Position numbers and translations under genes: made by a program. From contig SHYX01000025.1 of NCBI GenBank assembly GCA_009692585.1, forward strand, positions 1-64,000: DNA of 64,000 nt. Direction: 5' to 3'. Positions 1-8,561 of the stretch are shown here, in pieces. Position 1 is the stretch's first letter. Every line of letters begins with the position of its first letter. The notes beneath the pieces were generated by a model. It did not search any database and was not told the DNA's origin. It saw nothing but the letters and a program-made list of their open reading frames with translations. The DNA is from Myxococcales bacterium. GTDB taxonomy: Bacteria > Myxococcota > UBA796 > SXON01.

Positions 1-129
1 CTCTGGGCCGTGGGCGAGGCGGCGGGCATGGGCGCCCCGGGGCTGGCGGGGCGCTACGGCTTCGACGGCACGCTGTCGGCGGTGGTATGGTCGGGGTGGC
101 GCGTCGGCAACAGGCTCGCCTCGGAGTGA
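1..129 (+). CDS. FAD-dependent oxidoreductase, C-terminal end (partial)
   Basis: The frame open at the window edge ends at TGA 127-129 and encodes the last 42 residues of a flavoprotein. It shows GEAAG followed by a GFDGT motif and a basic, Ala/Gly-rich helix. This is the usual C-terminal FAD-binding end of fumarate-reductase/3-ketosteroid-dehydrogenase-type flavoproteins, in which GEAAG packs against the flavin. Substrate and length cannot be judged because the N-terminus lies outside the window. The stop overlaps the probable GTG start of the next gene (GTGA), so the two are likely cotranscribed and translationally coupled. Confidence 0.6.
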   Translation, partial: LWAVGEAAGMGAPGLAGRYGFDGTLSAVVWSGWRVGNRLASE

Positions 130-1214
130 CGGTGCCCCACATCGACGCCTCCAGCCTTCGCCGCCGCTATCTCCTTGCCCTGGCGCTCGTTCCCCTGGCC
201 GGATGCGGCACCGCCGCGACCGAGTGCCTCAGCGTCGACGACACCGCCGACCCGACCTGTCCGAGCGAGGCGGAAGCGGGCGACCTGCTGCTCGGCGCAA
301 AGTGTGGCTACACGGTCAACGCGGTCACCGGCCCCGGGTCGATCGAGATGGTCGCCCAGCCCTGGGACACCGGCGACGCCATCCCCCAGTGCTGCTTCCC
401 GACACTGGAGACCGAGGATACGATGCCCAGCTGTGTGGTGGGACGCCCCTTCCTGGAGGAGGGCGTCATCCGGACGGCACCCGCCACCGCCCGGCCCGGC
501 TGGGCGCGCGGACGGCGCCCCGAGGTGCGTGCATTGACGCCGGCCGAGCGTACGATCCTCGCCCGTGCGTGGACTGAAGACGCCCTGATCGAGCATGCCA
601 GCGTCGCTGCGTTCGCGCGCACCACGCTGGAGTTATTGGCCGTCGGCGCTCCCGCCGACCTGCTCGCCGCGGTCCAGGCGGCCGCCGCCGACGAGGTCCG
701 CCACGCGCGGCTCTCCTTCGCGCTGGCCGAACGGTACGGCGCCGCCCCGGTGAGCCCGGGCCGCTTTGAGCTCGGCGCCAGCGTCTCGATCGAGACGGAT
801 CTCGCCCGCCTCGCCGCGAGCACCTTCCGCGAGGGCTGTGTCGGCGAGACGGTGGTTTCCCTGCTCAGCGCCCGCGCCGCCGCGGACGCCACCGACCCCG
901 CCGCCAAGGCGCTCCTGACGCTCGTCGCCCAGGACGAAGCACGCCACGCGGAGTTGGCGTGGCGGACCCTGTCGTGGTTGCTCCAGGAGGGCGGCGCCGC
1001 CGCGCTTGCCGCGGTGGAGGCCGAGGTCGAACACCTGCTCCTGGCTGGCGTCCGCCTCACGCAGATCACCACCGGCGCTGACGACGGCGTGCTCGCCGCG
1101 CACGGTCGCATCCGCCCCGCGGCCGCGATGCTGGCCCGCGATCAGGCGGTGGCCGAGGTCATCCTCCCCTGCGTTCGCGCGCTCCTGGGCCACCTGGCCG
1201 CGCTCGCGGCGTAG
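126..1214 (+). CDS. Ferritin-like domain lipoprotein
   Basis: Probable envelope lipoprotein with a ferritin-like four-helix domain. From the GTG at 126 the N-terminus has several Arg, a hydrophobic stretch and a lipobox ending LAGC (Cys27). A Cys-rich linker follows. The C-terminal 220 residues carry the di-iron pattern: EHAS near 156, DEVRHA (Glu190/His193), the EGCVGET helix, and DEARHAE (Glu271/His274). This fits a non-haem di-iron carboxylate protein exposed to the periplasm; its substrate is unknown. The start at 126 overlaps the preceding TGA. Starts at 87 (ATG) and 132 (GTG) are also possible, but 126 gives coupling and a well-shaped signal peptide. Confidence 0.75.
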   Translation: MTVPHIDASSLRRRYLLALALVPLAGCGTAATECLSVDDTADPTCPSEAEAGDLLLGAKCGYTVNAVTGPGSIEMVAQPWDTGDAIPQCCFPTLETEDTMPSCVVGRPFLEEGVIRTAPATARPGWARGRRPEVRALTPAERTILARAWTEDALIEHASVAAFARTTLELLAVGAPADLLAAVQAAAADEVRHARLSFALAERYGAAPVSPGRFELGASVSIETDLARLAASTFREGCVGETVVSLLSARAAADATDPAAKALLTLVAQDEARHAELAWRTLSWLLQEGGAAALAAVEAEVEHLLLAGVRLTQITTGADDGVLAAHGRIRPAAAMLARDQAVAEVILPCVRALLGHLAALAA

Positions 1215-1227
1215 GCCGCATCAGGAA

Positions 1228-2625
1228 TCAGAACTCCAACTGCCCCGCCGCCCGCGGGAACGGGATCACGTCGCGGATGTTCTCGACCCCGGTCGCGTAC
1301 ATCACCGCGCGCTCGAAACCGAGGCCAAAGCCCGCGTGGGGCACGCTGCCATAGCGGCGCAGGTCGCGGTACCACCCGTAGTGGGCCGGATCCATCCCCA
1401 CCGAACGGATGCGCGCGTCGAGCACGTCGAGTCGGTCTTCGCGTTGGCTGCCCCCGATCATCTCACCCACGCCCGGCGCCAACACATCCATTGCGGCGAC
1501 GGTCCGGTCGTCGTCATTGACGCGCATGTAGAAAGCCTTGATGTCCTTCGGGTAATTCATCACCACCACCGGCCGGCCCACCTGCTCGCACAGCCATTTT
1601 TCGTGTTCACTCTGAAGGTCCACGCCCCAATGTACGGGGAATTCGAATTTCGCACCCGAGCCCGACAATCGCGCCACTGCCTCGGTGTAGTCCATGCGCT
1701 CGAAGCTCGCCGACACGAAACGCTCCAACCGCTCGATGCAGGTCTTGTCGACACGTTGGGCGAAGAAGCCGAGGTCGTCCTGGCGTTCGTCCAACACCGC
1801 GCGGAAGATCGACTTCAGGAACTCCGCCGCCAGGTCGGCATCGGCGCTGAGGTCCGCGAAGGCGATTTCGGGCTCGATCATCCAGAACTCGGCGAGGTGT
1901 CGCCGCGTCTGACTGTTTTCGGCACGGAAGGTGGGGCCGAAGGTGTAGACCTTGCTCATCGCCAGACAGTACGCCTCGACGTTGAGTTGCCCCGACACCG
2001 TCAGGTGCGCGGGTTTCCCGAAGAAGTCGGCGCTCTCGTCGACGCTGCCATCGGCCCGGCGAGGCAGGTTCGACAGGTCCAGCGTCGAGACCCGGAACAT
2101 CTGCCCGGCGCCCTCGGCATCGCTGCCGGTGAGGATGGGGGTGTGGATCCATTGGAAACCACGTTCGTAGAAGAAACGATGGACCGCGTGGGCGAGGGTG
2201 TTCCGGACCCGCGTCACCGCGCCGATGATGTTGGTGCGCGGCCGCAGATGGGCCTGCTCACGCAAGAACTCCATCGAGTGTTGTTTCGCCTGCATCGGGT
2301 AGCTCTCGGGGTCGTCCACCCAACCGACGACCGTCACCGACGAGGCGCGCAGTTCGACCGGCTGCCCGGCGGCCGGGCTGGCTACCAGTTCGCCCACGAC
2401 CGACACCGAACACCCCGTCGTGAGCCGCTTGATCTCACTTTCATAGTTGGCGAGGGTCGTTTCGGCGATGACCTGCAGCGGGTGGAATCCCGATCCGTCC
2501 GAGACCCCGACAAAACTGAGGCCGGCCTTGCTGTGGCGCGCCGTCCGCACCCACCCCTGCACGGTGACGTGCGACCCCACCGGCACTTTTCCCGACAGCA
2601 GATCCGCGACCGAACTGGAGCCCAC
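1228..2625 (-). CDS. asnS: Asparaginyl-tRNA synthetase
   Basis: Charges tRNA-Asn with asparagine; class IIb synthetase, cytosolic. Residues 1-105 form the N-terminal OB-fold anticodon-binding domain. Class II motif 2 lies at about 231-251 ([17 protein letters not shown], ending EPE) and motif 3 near 430-445 ([12 protein letters not shown]). [10 protein letters not shown] near 171-180 and the 465-residue length match bacterial AsnS. The start is GTG at 2625 with a GAGAGG ribosome-binding sequence just upstream. It is transcribed divergently from the lipoprotein gene at 2682, and the two share a short AT-rich intergenic stretch around 2665-2680. Confidence 0.97.
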   Translation of the reverse strand: MGSSSVADLLSGKVPVGSHVTVQGWVRTARHSKAGLSFVGVSDGSGFHPLQVIAETTLANYESEIKRLTTGCSVSVVGELVASPAAGQPVELRASSVTVVGWVDDPESYPMQAKQHSMEFLREQAHLRPRTNIIGAVTRVRNTLAHAVHRFFYERGFQWIHTPILTGSDAEGAGQMFRVSTLDLSNLPRRADGSVDESADFFGKPAHLTVSGQLNVEAYCLAMSKVYTFGPTFRAENSQTRRHLAEFWMIEPEIAFADLSADADLAAEFLKSIFRAVLDERQDDLGFFAQRVDKTCIERLERFVSASFERMDYTEAVARLSGSGAKFEFPVHWGVDLQSEHEKWLCEQVGRPVVVMNYPKDIKAFYMRVNDDDRTVAAMDVLAPGVGEMIGGSQREDRLDVLDARIRSVGMDPAHYGWYRDLRRYGSVPHAGFGLGFERAVMYATGVENIRDVIPFPRAAGQLEF

Positions 2626-2668
2626 GACGACCTCTCGAACGGCGCCGAGCTATCACGAACGGTCCGCG

Positions 2669-2681
2669 TATACTCCCCACG
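2669..2681 (+). promoter_or_regulatory. -10 element of a leaderless promoter
   Basis: TATACT at 2669-2674 is followed by 7 nt and then ATG 2682, so transcription should begin at or next to the start codon. No convincing -35 element was seen. The same TAnnnT/C plus 5-7 nt arrangement recurs at other genes in this window. Confidence 0.5.
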
Positions 2682-3518
2682 ATGTTGTGCTTCCTCGCCT
2701 GCACCGACACTCCCGACCCCGCGCCAGAGCGCGTACCGCACGATGAGTCCACGCTGAGCACCCCACCGCTCGCGATGGAGTTGGACCCCGCCGACATCGC
2801 GCCGCTGGCGCTCGACGGGCTGAGCGCGGACCTGATCACCCCCTACGCCGCGCTGCACTGGTTCGAAGCGCTGCTCTTCGACCTGGGCGCCGGCGGGGAG
2901 GGTTGCCCGCACTACACGCCCAGCCCCTTCGACCCGCTGGTTCGACTGTCCGAGTGGCAGGGTCGCTGCGAGGGCGTGAACTACAGCATCGCCGGAGGTT
3001 GGCTCTACCAGGATCGCCACGAACGCATCGACGACGACCACTCCACCCACGCCGCCCAGATGTTGGTGTCATTCGCCGGGCAGGGCGACGCTGGCGAGGT
3101 CTCCGCGGGTGGTTGGACCGAGTTGGACTGGACGGTGGCGCCGGAGGGCCGAGCGCTGACCCTGGTGATCGAGGCAACCTTCGTCGACGCCTCCGCCGAC
3201 GTGCCGTGGCCCGGGGGCATCCGGGGCGGCACCACCTGGGCGGGCACCCTCACCGACCGCTTCACCGGCACCGTCTCCGGGCCCACCGGCACCGCCGCGG
3301 CCGAGCTCTACCTCGACGAACTGGAGGTGGCGGACAGCGTGGTGATCGCGGGTCGGCTGGGCGTGCGCGACCCGTCGACGGCGTGGTGGTGGTGGTCGTT
3401 CTCGCCGGAAGGGGACGCCACGCTGAGCGAGGGCGGCCGGGTGGAGGCGGGCCTGGGTCTGACCCTCGGCGCCGTCCTGACCGACGTGCTGGTGCGCGAC
3501 ATCGCCGCGGCGCCCTGA
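2682..3518 (+). CDS. Hypothetical lipoprotein
   Basis: Protein of 278 residues that begins MLCFLAC, so the lipobox Cys would be residue 7. No in-frame start was found in the 40 nt upstream, and a TATACT box sits 7 nt before the ATG, so the very short signal seems real. The mature part is acidic, rich in Trp and Gly, with alternating hydrophobic residues suggesting a beta-rich secreted domain. No family was recognised. It heads a three-gene unit: its TGA overlaps the ATG of the CxxCH lipoprotein (TGATG), which overlaps the DUF1501 gene in the same way. It may be a partner or substrate of those two exported proteins (inference). Confidence 0.7.
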   Translation: MLCFLACTDTPDPAPERVPHDESTLSTPPLAMELDPADIAPLALDGLSADLITPYAALHWFEALLFDLGAGGEGCPHYTPSPFDPLVRLSEWQGRCEGVNYSIAGGWLYQDRHERIDDDHSTHAAQMLVSFAGQGDAGEVSAGGWTELDWTVAPEGRALTLVIEATFVDASADVPWPGGIRGGTTWAGTLTDRFTGTVSGPTGTAAAELYLDELEVADSVVIAGRLGVRDPSTAWWWWSFSPEGDATLSEGGRVEAGLGLTLGAVLTDVLVRDIAAAP

Positions 3519-5125
3519 TGTGGTGGGGGCTCCTCGCCTGTGCGACCGAAACGACCGACCCGGCGGAGACGTCCCCCTTTTCGCCCCTCGACACCCCGCG
3601 GCTGGCGCGACGCATCAGCCTCGACCTGCGGGGCGTCACCCCGACGATCGCGGAGCTCGACCGGGCCGAGGCCGGCGGACTGGACACCCTGGCGGCGGAT
3701 TGGCGCTTCGACCCCCGGCACGAGGACCACCTGACGGACGTGTTCGCGGAGGCGTGGGCGCTCCGGGTCGACGAGCTGAGGATCGGCCCCACTGAATTTG
3801 GCTACGACGACGCCGATCTTCCCTGGTTCACCCGCGCGCTGGAGAACGAACCCGCCGCGCTGATGGCCCGGATCGCGGCCACCGATCGGCCCTGGTCCGA
3901 CATCGTCACCACCCGCGTCACCCTCGCGAACGCGGACCTGGCCGACCTGGTGCCGTTGGTATTTACCGACCCGTCCGATCCGGCCGAGTGGAAAGAGGCC
4001 ACCTACACCGACGGCCGGCCGGCGCTCGGCATCCTGGCCACCAGCGGACTCTGGGCCCGCTTCTCGACCACCCGGTTCAACTACAATCGAACGCGGGCCG
4101 CGACGATTTCCCGCGAACTGTTGTGTACGGATCTGTTGGAGCGCCCGGTGTCCTTCGTTGCGGTCACCGACCCGGCGCCCGATGCATTGGAGCTGGCGAC
4201 CCGAAACGAACCAAGCTGCATCGCCTGCCACGCTGGGCTCGACCCGCTGGCGTCGACGCTGTTCGGCTTCTGGCCTTACGATGACAAGGACGGCCCCGAG
4301 CTGTTGACCTACCACCCCGAACGTGAGCCGCTGGGGGCGGCCCTCCTGGACGCGGAGCCCGGCTGGTTCGGGACCCCCATCGACGGGGTCGAGCAATTGG
4401 GTGCGCTGATCGCCGCCGACCCACGCTTCGACGCTTGCACTGTTCATCGGGCGGCGACGTGGTTGTGGCAACGCGAGCCGGGGCCGGGCGACGTGGAGAC
4501 CCTGGCCGCGCTGCACGCACGCTTCGTCACCGGACAGCGTCGATATTCGACACTGGTGGCCGCGCTCTTGGAGAGCGCCGAGTATCGGGCTGGCGAGTAC
4601 GCCCCGGGCGCCGACGCCGCATTGATGTCATCCACCCAGACTCTCCGTTCGATGTCGGCCCCGATGCTTGCGAGCTTCGTGGAGGACCTGACTGGATTCG
4701 TCTGGACCTGGGAGGGCTGGCAACAACTCGACGCCGACCAGAGCGGCTACCGCGTGCTGGCCGGCGGCGTCGACGGGGCCACGGTTCGCCGGCCGGCCAC
4801 CGATCCCAGTGTCTCCCGCAGCCTGGTGATCAAGCGCCTGGCGCAGGCCGCGGCAGCGACGGTGGTGCCCCACGACCTCGCGGCGGCGGCAGACGAGCGG
4901 CGACTGCTCGGGAGCGGCGAATTGGATGTGGCGCCCGATGCCGCCGCCCTTGCGGGACAGCTCAGCGTCCTCCACCGGCGGATCACCGGTGTGGCGCCCG
5001 ACGACACCCGTCTGAGCGGGGAGCTGGCGCTCTACGCCGAGGCCTGGGCCCTCGGCGGCGCCGAAGCCGGGTGGCGGACGGTGGTGTCCGCGCTGTTGCG
5101 CGACCCCGACGCGTGGACCTACTGA
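3518..5125 (+). CDS. CxxCH lipoprotein, DUF1549/DUF1588-like
   Basis: Predicted lipoprotein of 535 residues beginning MWWGLLAC (Cys8). Residues 25-45 (RRISLDLRGVTPTIAELD) resemble the start of the planctomycete/myxobacterial cytochrome-associated DUF1549 family. The segment SCIACHAGLDPLA is a CxxCH haem-attachment motif in the context typical of DUF1588. Such proteins are usually encoded with DUF1501 or DUF1552 proteins, and here a DUF1501 gene follows with a TGATG overlap. ATG 3518 overlaps the previous stop. The frame stays open upstream to 2903, but that part is the shadow of the preceding lipoprotein gene. Function in the family is unproven; a haem-binding exported protein is likely. Confidence 0.75.
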   Translation: MWWGLLACATETTDPAETSPFSPLDTPRLARRISLDLRGVTPTIAELDRAEAGGLDTLAADWRFDPRHEDHLTDVFAEAWALRVDELRIGPTEFGYDDADLPWFTRALENEPAALMARIAATDRPWSDIVTTRVTLANADLADLVPLVFTDPSDPAEWKEATYTDGRPALGILATSGLWARFSTTRFNYNRTRAATISRELLCTDLLERPVSFVAVTDPAPDALELATRNEPSCIACHAGLDPLASTLFGFWPYDDKDGPELLTYHPEREPLGAALLDAEPGWFGTPIDGVEQLGALIAADPRFDACTVHRAATWLWQREPGPGDVETLAALHARFVTGQRRYSTLVAALLESAEYRAGEYAPGADAALMSSTQTLRSMSAPMLASFVEDLTGFVWTWEGWQQLDADQSGYRVLAGGVDGATVRRPATDPSVSRSLVIKRLAQAAAATVVPHDLAAAADERRLLGSGELDVAPDAAALAGQLSVLHRRITGVAPDDTRLSGELALYAEAWALGGAEAGWRTVVSALLRDPDAWTY

Positions 5126-6381
5126 TGTCGCTGAGTCGCCGGAGCCTGTTGGCGCTCGGTGCCGCGGGGCTGGCCCTGCCCCGGCGTGCGCTGGCGGGTG
5201 CGTCGTCCAAGCAGAAGTTGATCCTGGTCTTCTGCCCGGGCGGATGGGACCCGGCCTTCGTATTCGCGCCGGTGTTCTCGGAGAGCGTCGACCGCGGTCC
5301 CGACGATGCCGCCGCCTTCGCGGGCGACCTCGCCTACGTCGACAGCGAACGGCGGCCCTCCGTGCGCGGGTTCCTGGACAGCTGGGGGGCGCGCACGACC
5401 TTCATCAACGGGCTGCAGGTCCCGTCGGTGGCCCATGACGTCTGCACCCGCTGGGCGATGACCGGCGACGCCCAGGCGCGCACGGATGATTGGGTCTCGG
5501 TGGTGGCCAGTCAGGCCGACCCCTCGCTGTTGATGCCGAATGTCCACCTTTCGGGGCCGCTCTTTCCGATCCAGTACGGCACCGCCTCCGTCCGGGTGGG
5601 CCTGGCCGGACAGCTTCCCGGGCTCTTGGACGGCAGCGCGCTCGGCCGCTCGGACCTGGTCGTCCAGGCACCGACGGCGGCGCTCGACGCCCTGGAGGAG
5701 CGGTATCTAAATGGTCGTGTCGCCCGCTTCGCCGGCGGTGCCGGTCCGGGCGCCCCCACCCGGATCGCCGCCGCCGAGGTGCTGGCCCGGTCGCGAGCGA
5801 GTTCGCTCGTTGACGTCGCCGATCTGCTCAGCGACGTGGTCGTGGACGATCTGCCGAGCCAGCTGCGCGTCATCCGCGCCTGCCTCTCCGGGGGGCTCAG
5901 CCGCAGCGGCATCGTCGCGTTCGGGCTCGGCGGCAACGGCGTGTGGGACACCCACTCGGCGAACGAGCTGCAGGGAGCGCTGTTCGAAGCGCTGTTCGCC
6001 GGCCTCGGCGGCCTGGTGGCCGAGCTGGCGGACCTCCCTGGTGAGGAGGCACCCACGTTGCTCGATGAGACCGTGATCGCCGTGCTCTCGGAGATGGGAC
6101 GAACGCCTCGACTCACGCCGTCCGGCGGCAAGGATCACTGGACCTTCACCTCGGCGATGCTGGTCGGGGGGCGCGTCCGCGGGGGGCGCGCGATCGGCGC
6201 GTGGCAGGACGGCATGCAGGGCGGAGCGGTCGACCTGGCTTCGGGCGACGTCGACGCCACCGGCACGATGCTCTCGCCGTCCCATCTCGGCGCGACCCTC
6301 CTGTCGCTGATGGACATAGACCCGGCAGAATTCATCGATCCGGCGATCGCGACGGCCATCGAGGGGGCGATCGCCGGCTGA
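5125..6381 (+). CDS. DUF1501 family protein, Tat-exported
   Basis: Protein of 418 residues. The N-terminus has SRRSLLALGAAGLALP followed by an Ala-rich cleavage region, a twin-arginine-type signal (SRRS in place of the usual SRRxFL). The mature protein has an alkaline-phosphatase/sulfatase-like fold pattern typical of DUF1501: LILVFCPGGWDP near the start, the central FGLGGNGVWDTHS segment, and AVLSEMGRTPRLT followed by GGKDHW toward the end. The enzymatic activity of this family is not established. It is coupled to the CxxCH lipoprotein upstream by a TGATG overlap, which suggests a joint export-dependent complex or pathway. Confidence 0.85.
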   Translation: MSLSRRSLLALGAAGLALPRRALAGASSKQKLILVFCPGGWDPAFVFAPVFSESVDRGPDDAAAFAGDLAYVDSERRPSVRGFLDSWGARTTFINGLQVPSVAHDVCTRWAMTGDAQARTDDWVSVVASQADPSLLMPNVHLSGPLFPIQYGTASVRVGLAGQLPGLLDGSALGRSDLVVQAPTAALDALEERYLNGRVARFAGGAGPGAPTRIAAAEVLARSRASSLVDVADLLSDVVVDDLPSQLRVIRACLSGGLSRSGIVAFGLGGNGVWDTHSANELQGALFEALFAGLGGLVAELADLPGEEAPTLLDETVIAVLSEMGRTPRLTPSGGKDHWTFTSAMLVGGRVRGGRAIGAWQDGMQGGAVDLASGDVDATGTMLSPSHLGATLLSLMDIDPAEFIDPAIATAIEGAIAG

Positions 6382-6402
6382 ACAGCTTCGCCGCCGCCGC
6401 CG

Positions 6403-8517
6403 TCAGGGCGGGCAGCCCACGCCGTCCAGCAGCATCACGTTGTTGTCCTCGTGACACTCGACCACCTGCTGGCCGCCGAGGCCGTCGTCATCCACGCGCA
6501 CCAGCAGCACCCCCTCGGGGACCGCGCCGGTCGCGACGGTGAACTCCCACGGGGCGCCGGTGCCGCCGGACTCCACGACCGCGTCGCTGCGGATCGTCCA
6601 TAGCGGCTCTTCGACCCCACCGATGCGGGTGTACACCGTGACCGGAACCCCGGCGCGCATCGGGGCCATGCCGCCGTTGCCGAGCCGCACCTGCACCCCG
6701 ATCTCCCCTTCCGGGCACTCGTCGTCGCACACCTGGATCGACGGGAGGGCGTCCGGCAGCGCGCCCCCGGCCGACGCCGAGAGATCGCCGCTGCGGAAGG
6801 TGTTGGAGAACGGCCAGTTCGGGACGGCCGGGTAGGGCAGCCTCAGGTCGTCCTGCACGTTGGTAAGCGTCCACGCGTGTTGATTCCACACCTGCCGGTC
6901 GCCGAGCCACGGGTCGCCGCCCGAGCCCAGGACGTAGAGCCCGCCCCACTCATCGCCATGGTGGCCGCCTCCCTGCGGGACGACGATCTCGGTCTCGCCG
7001 TCCCCGTCGACATCCGCCGCGGTCGGCAGCTCATGCAGCGTGCGCGAGGTGTGCTGGTGATCCTCCAGCCGCACCGCCCCGGTCGCGCCGTCGAACACCC
7101 ACAGCGTCACCTCGTCGGCGTAGAGCACCTCGGCGCGCCCGTCGCCATCGAAGTCGAACACGCTCGAGCCCGTCGCATGCGAGGACTCGTCGGTGCAGGG
7201 CTGGCTCCACAGCACGGTGCCGTCGACCTCGTACACGGCGTACACCTCCGCGTCGGCGACGCCCACCTCCGCGACACCGTCACCATCGAAGTCAGCGATA
7301 GTGGGCGGCCCGCCGTTTCCGGCGCCGACCAGCATCCATGTCGCGACCGGAGTGCAGTCATCCTCGTAGACGTGCACCTGGCCATCGCCCACGAGGATGA
7401 ACTCGCCGAGCCCGTCCGCATCGAGGTCGGCGACCGCGGGGAAGCCGTCGGGATCGGCGTCGGGTATGCGACAACGCTCGGAGCCGTCGGCCTGGTAGAC
7501 GATCCGGCCCGCGAGCACCTCGGGCGAGCCGTCCACGTCGAGGTCGATCGCCACCGGGTCGCTGCCGACCTCGGTGTACGCGGCGAACCGCGCGTCACTC
7601 TCCATCTGCCACAAGAGCGCGCCCTGGTAATCGAGCACCGCGTCCGCGACCAGGACCTCGCCGTACCCGTCGCCATCGAGGTCGGCCGCCGCGAGCAGGT
7701 GCCCCGCGCACTCCACCTCGTGCGCGGAGATCCACTGGACCGACCCGTCGGCGTGGAAGGCCGCGACCGAGCACCCCGCGCTGGGGCCGTCGGGCGGGTC
7801 CTCGGGCGGAGGTGGCCCGATCGGATCGTCGCCGCCGCTGTCGACCGGATCGCCGGGGGGACCTTCTTCGCCGGTGTCGCCACCGCCGTCGGGTGGGCCA
7901 CCGCCGCCATGCCGGATCAGCCGTACCACGGTGGTGATCTCCGGAACGCCGTCGGCATCGAGGTCGGCGAGCACCGGGGTGGCGTAGCGGTAGGGGTGCG
8001 CCTCGATGTCGCCGACCGTGACCGTGGTAATGGCCAGTTCGGTGGTCCCGTCGACCCCGCGCAGGACCACCAGCAGGCCGAAGTGATCGGCGTTGTCGAG
8101 CCCGTTGTCGTCGGCGACCACCACGATGTCCGGGTCGTCGTCGCGGTCGATGAGCCCGTCGCCGTTGTCGTCCGTGAGCTGCCCGACCAGCGGCGCGGTG
8201 ACCACCTGCGTGTACTCGGGGGACGTGCCGAAGGTGGTGAGCGCCCACTCGACGACCGGCAAGAGCGTGCCGGTCTTGGGCTCGCTGTCGCAGGACTCGT
8301 CCACGGGAGAGGTCGAGGGCAGGTCCGGTTGGCTGGGACAGACGACCGCGTCGGCGGTGTCACTCTCGCCGTCGGGCGAGAGCTCGTCGTCCGGGGGCAC
8401 GGGCGTGGTGAGGTCGGCGCCGCCGTAGAGCGAATAGTCGCTGCACGCTGCAAGGATGACCAGCGCCATCCCCCCGGCGGAGCGAACCGACACCAGTAGC
8501 GCTCGCGCGGGCGGCAC
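6403..8517 (-). CDS. FG-GAP/VCBS repeat lipoprotein
   Basis: Large secreted lipoprotein (704 residues) with at least nine FG-GAP/VCBS-type calcium-binding repeats (patterns such as DLDADGVPEI, DFDGDGVAEV, DVDGDGETEI). These are expected to build an integrin-alpha-like beta-propeller. A Gly/Pro/Asp-rich low-complexity linker (DGGGDTGEEG region) separates two blades. The C-terminal part contains a CARDB-like segment ending in ECHEDNN. The start is probably GTG 8517: TACGCT lies exactly 6 nt upstream, and this start gives a signal with Arg residues before VILAAC. ATG 8469 directly before the lipobox is the alternative. It likely binds calcium at the cell surface; its ligand is unknown. Confidence 0.8.
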   Translation of the reverse strand: MPPARALLVSVRSAGGMALVILAACSDYSLYGGADLTTPVPPDDELSPDGESDTADAVVCPSQPDLPSTSPVDESCDSEPKTGTLLPVVEWALTTFGTSPEYTQVVTAPLVGQLTDDNGDGLIDRDDDPDIVVVADDNGLDNADHFGLLVVLRGVDGTTELAITTVTVGDIEAHPYRYATPVLADLDADGVPEITTVVRLIRHGGGGPPDGGGDTGEEGPPGDPVDSGGDDPIGPPPPEDPPDGPSAGCSVAAFHADGSVQWISAHEVECAGHLLAAADLDGDGYGEVLVADAVLDYQGALLWQMESDARFAAYTEVGSDPVAIDLDVDGSPEVLAGRIVYQADGSERCRIPDADPDGFPAVADLDADGLGEFILVGDGQVHVYEDDCTPVATWMLVGAGNGGPPTIADFDGDGVAEVGVADAEVYAVYEVDGTVLWSQPCTDESSHATGSSVFDFDGDGRAEVLYADEVTLWVFDGATGAVRLEDHQHTSRTLHELPTAADVDGDGETEIVVPQGGGHHGDEWGGLYVLGSGGDPWLGDRQVWNQHAWTLTNVQDDLRLPYPAVPNWPFSNTFRSGDLSASAGGALPDALPSIQVCDDECPEGEIGVQVRLGNGGMAPMRAGVPVTVYTRIGGVEEPLWTIRSDAVVESGGTGAPWEFTVATGAVPEGVLLVRVDDDGLGGQQVVECHEDNNVMLLDGVGCPP

Positions 8518-8529
8518 GGGCGCAGCGTA
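8518..8529 (-). promoter_or_regulatory. -10 element of a leaderless promoter
   Basis: On the minus strand TACGCT (8529-8524) is followed by GCGCCC and then GTG 8517. This places the expected transcription start on the start codon and argues for GTG 8517 over ATG 8469. Confidence 0.45.
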
Positions 8530-8561
8530 CCTCCACCTGGGGGGCTGCCGCAACCGGGCGG

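Noticed and set aside
1006..2757. Long plus-strand frame opposite asnS (583 codons)
   Set aside because: It lies antisense to a well-supported asnS gene, is His/Arg-rich and has no family features. It is a GC-bias shadow.
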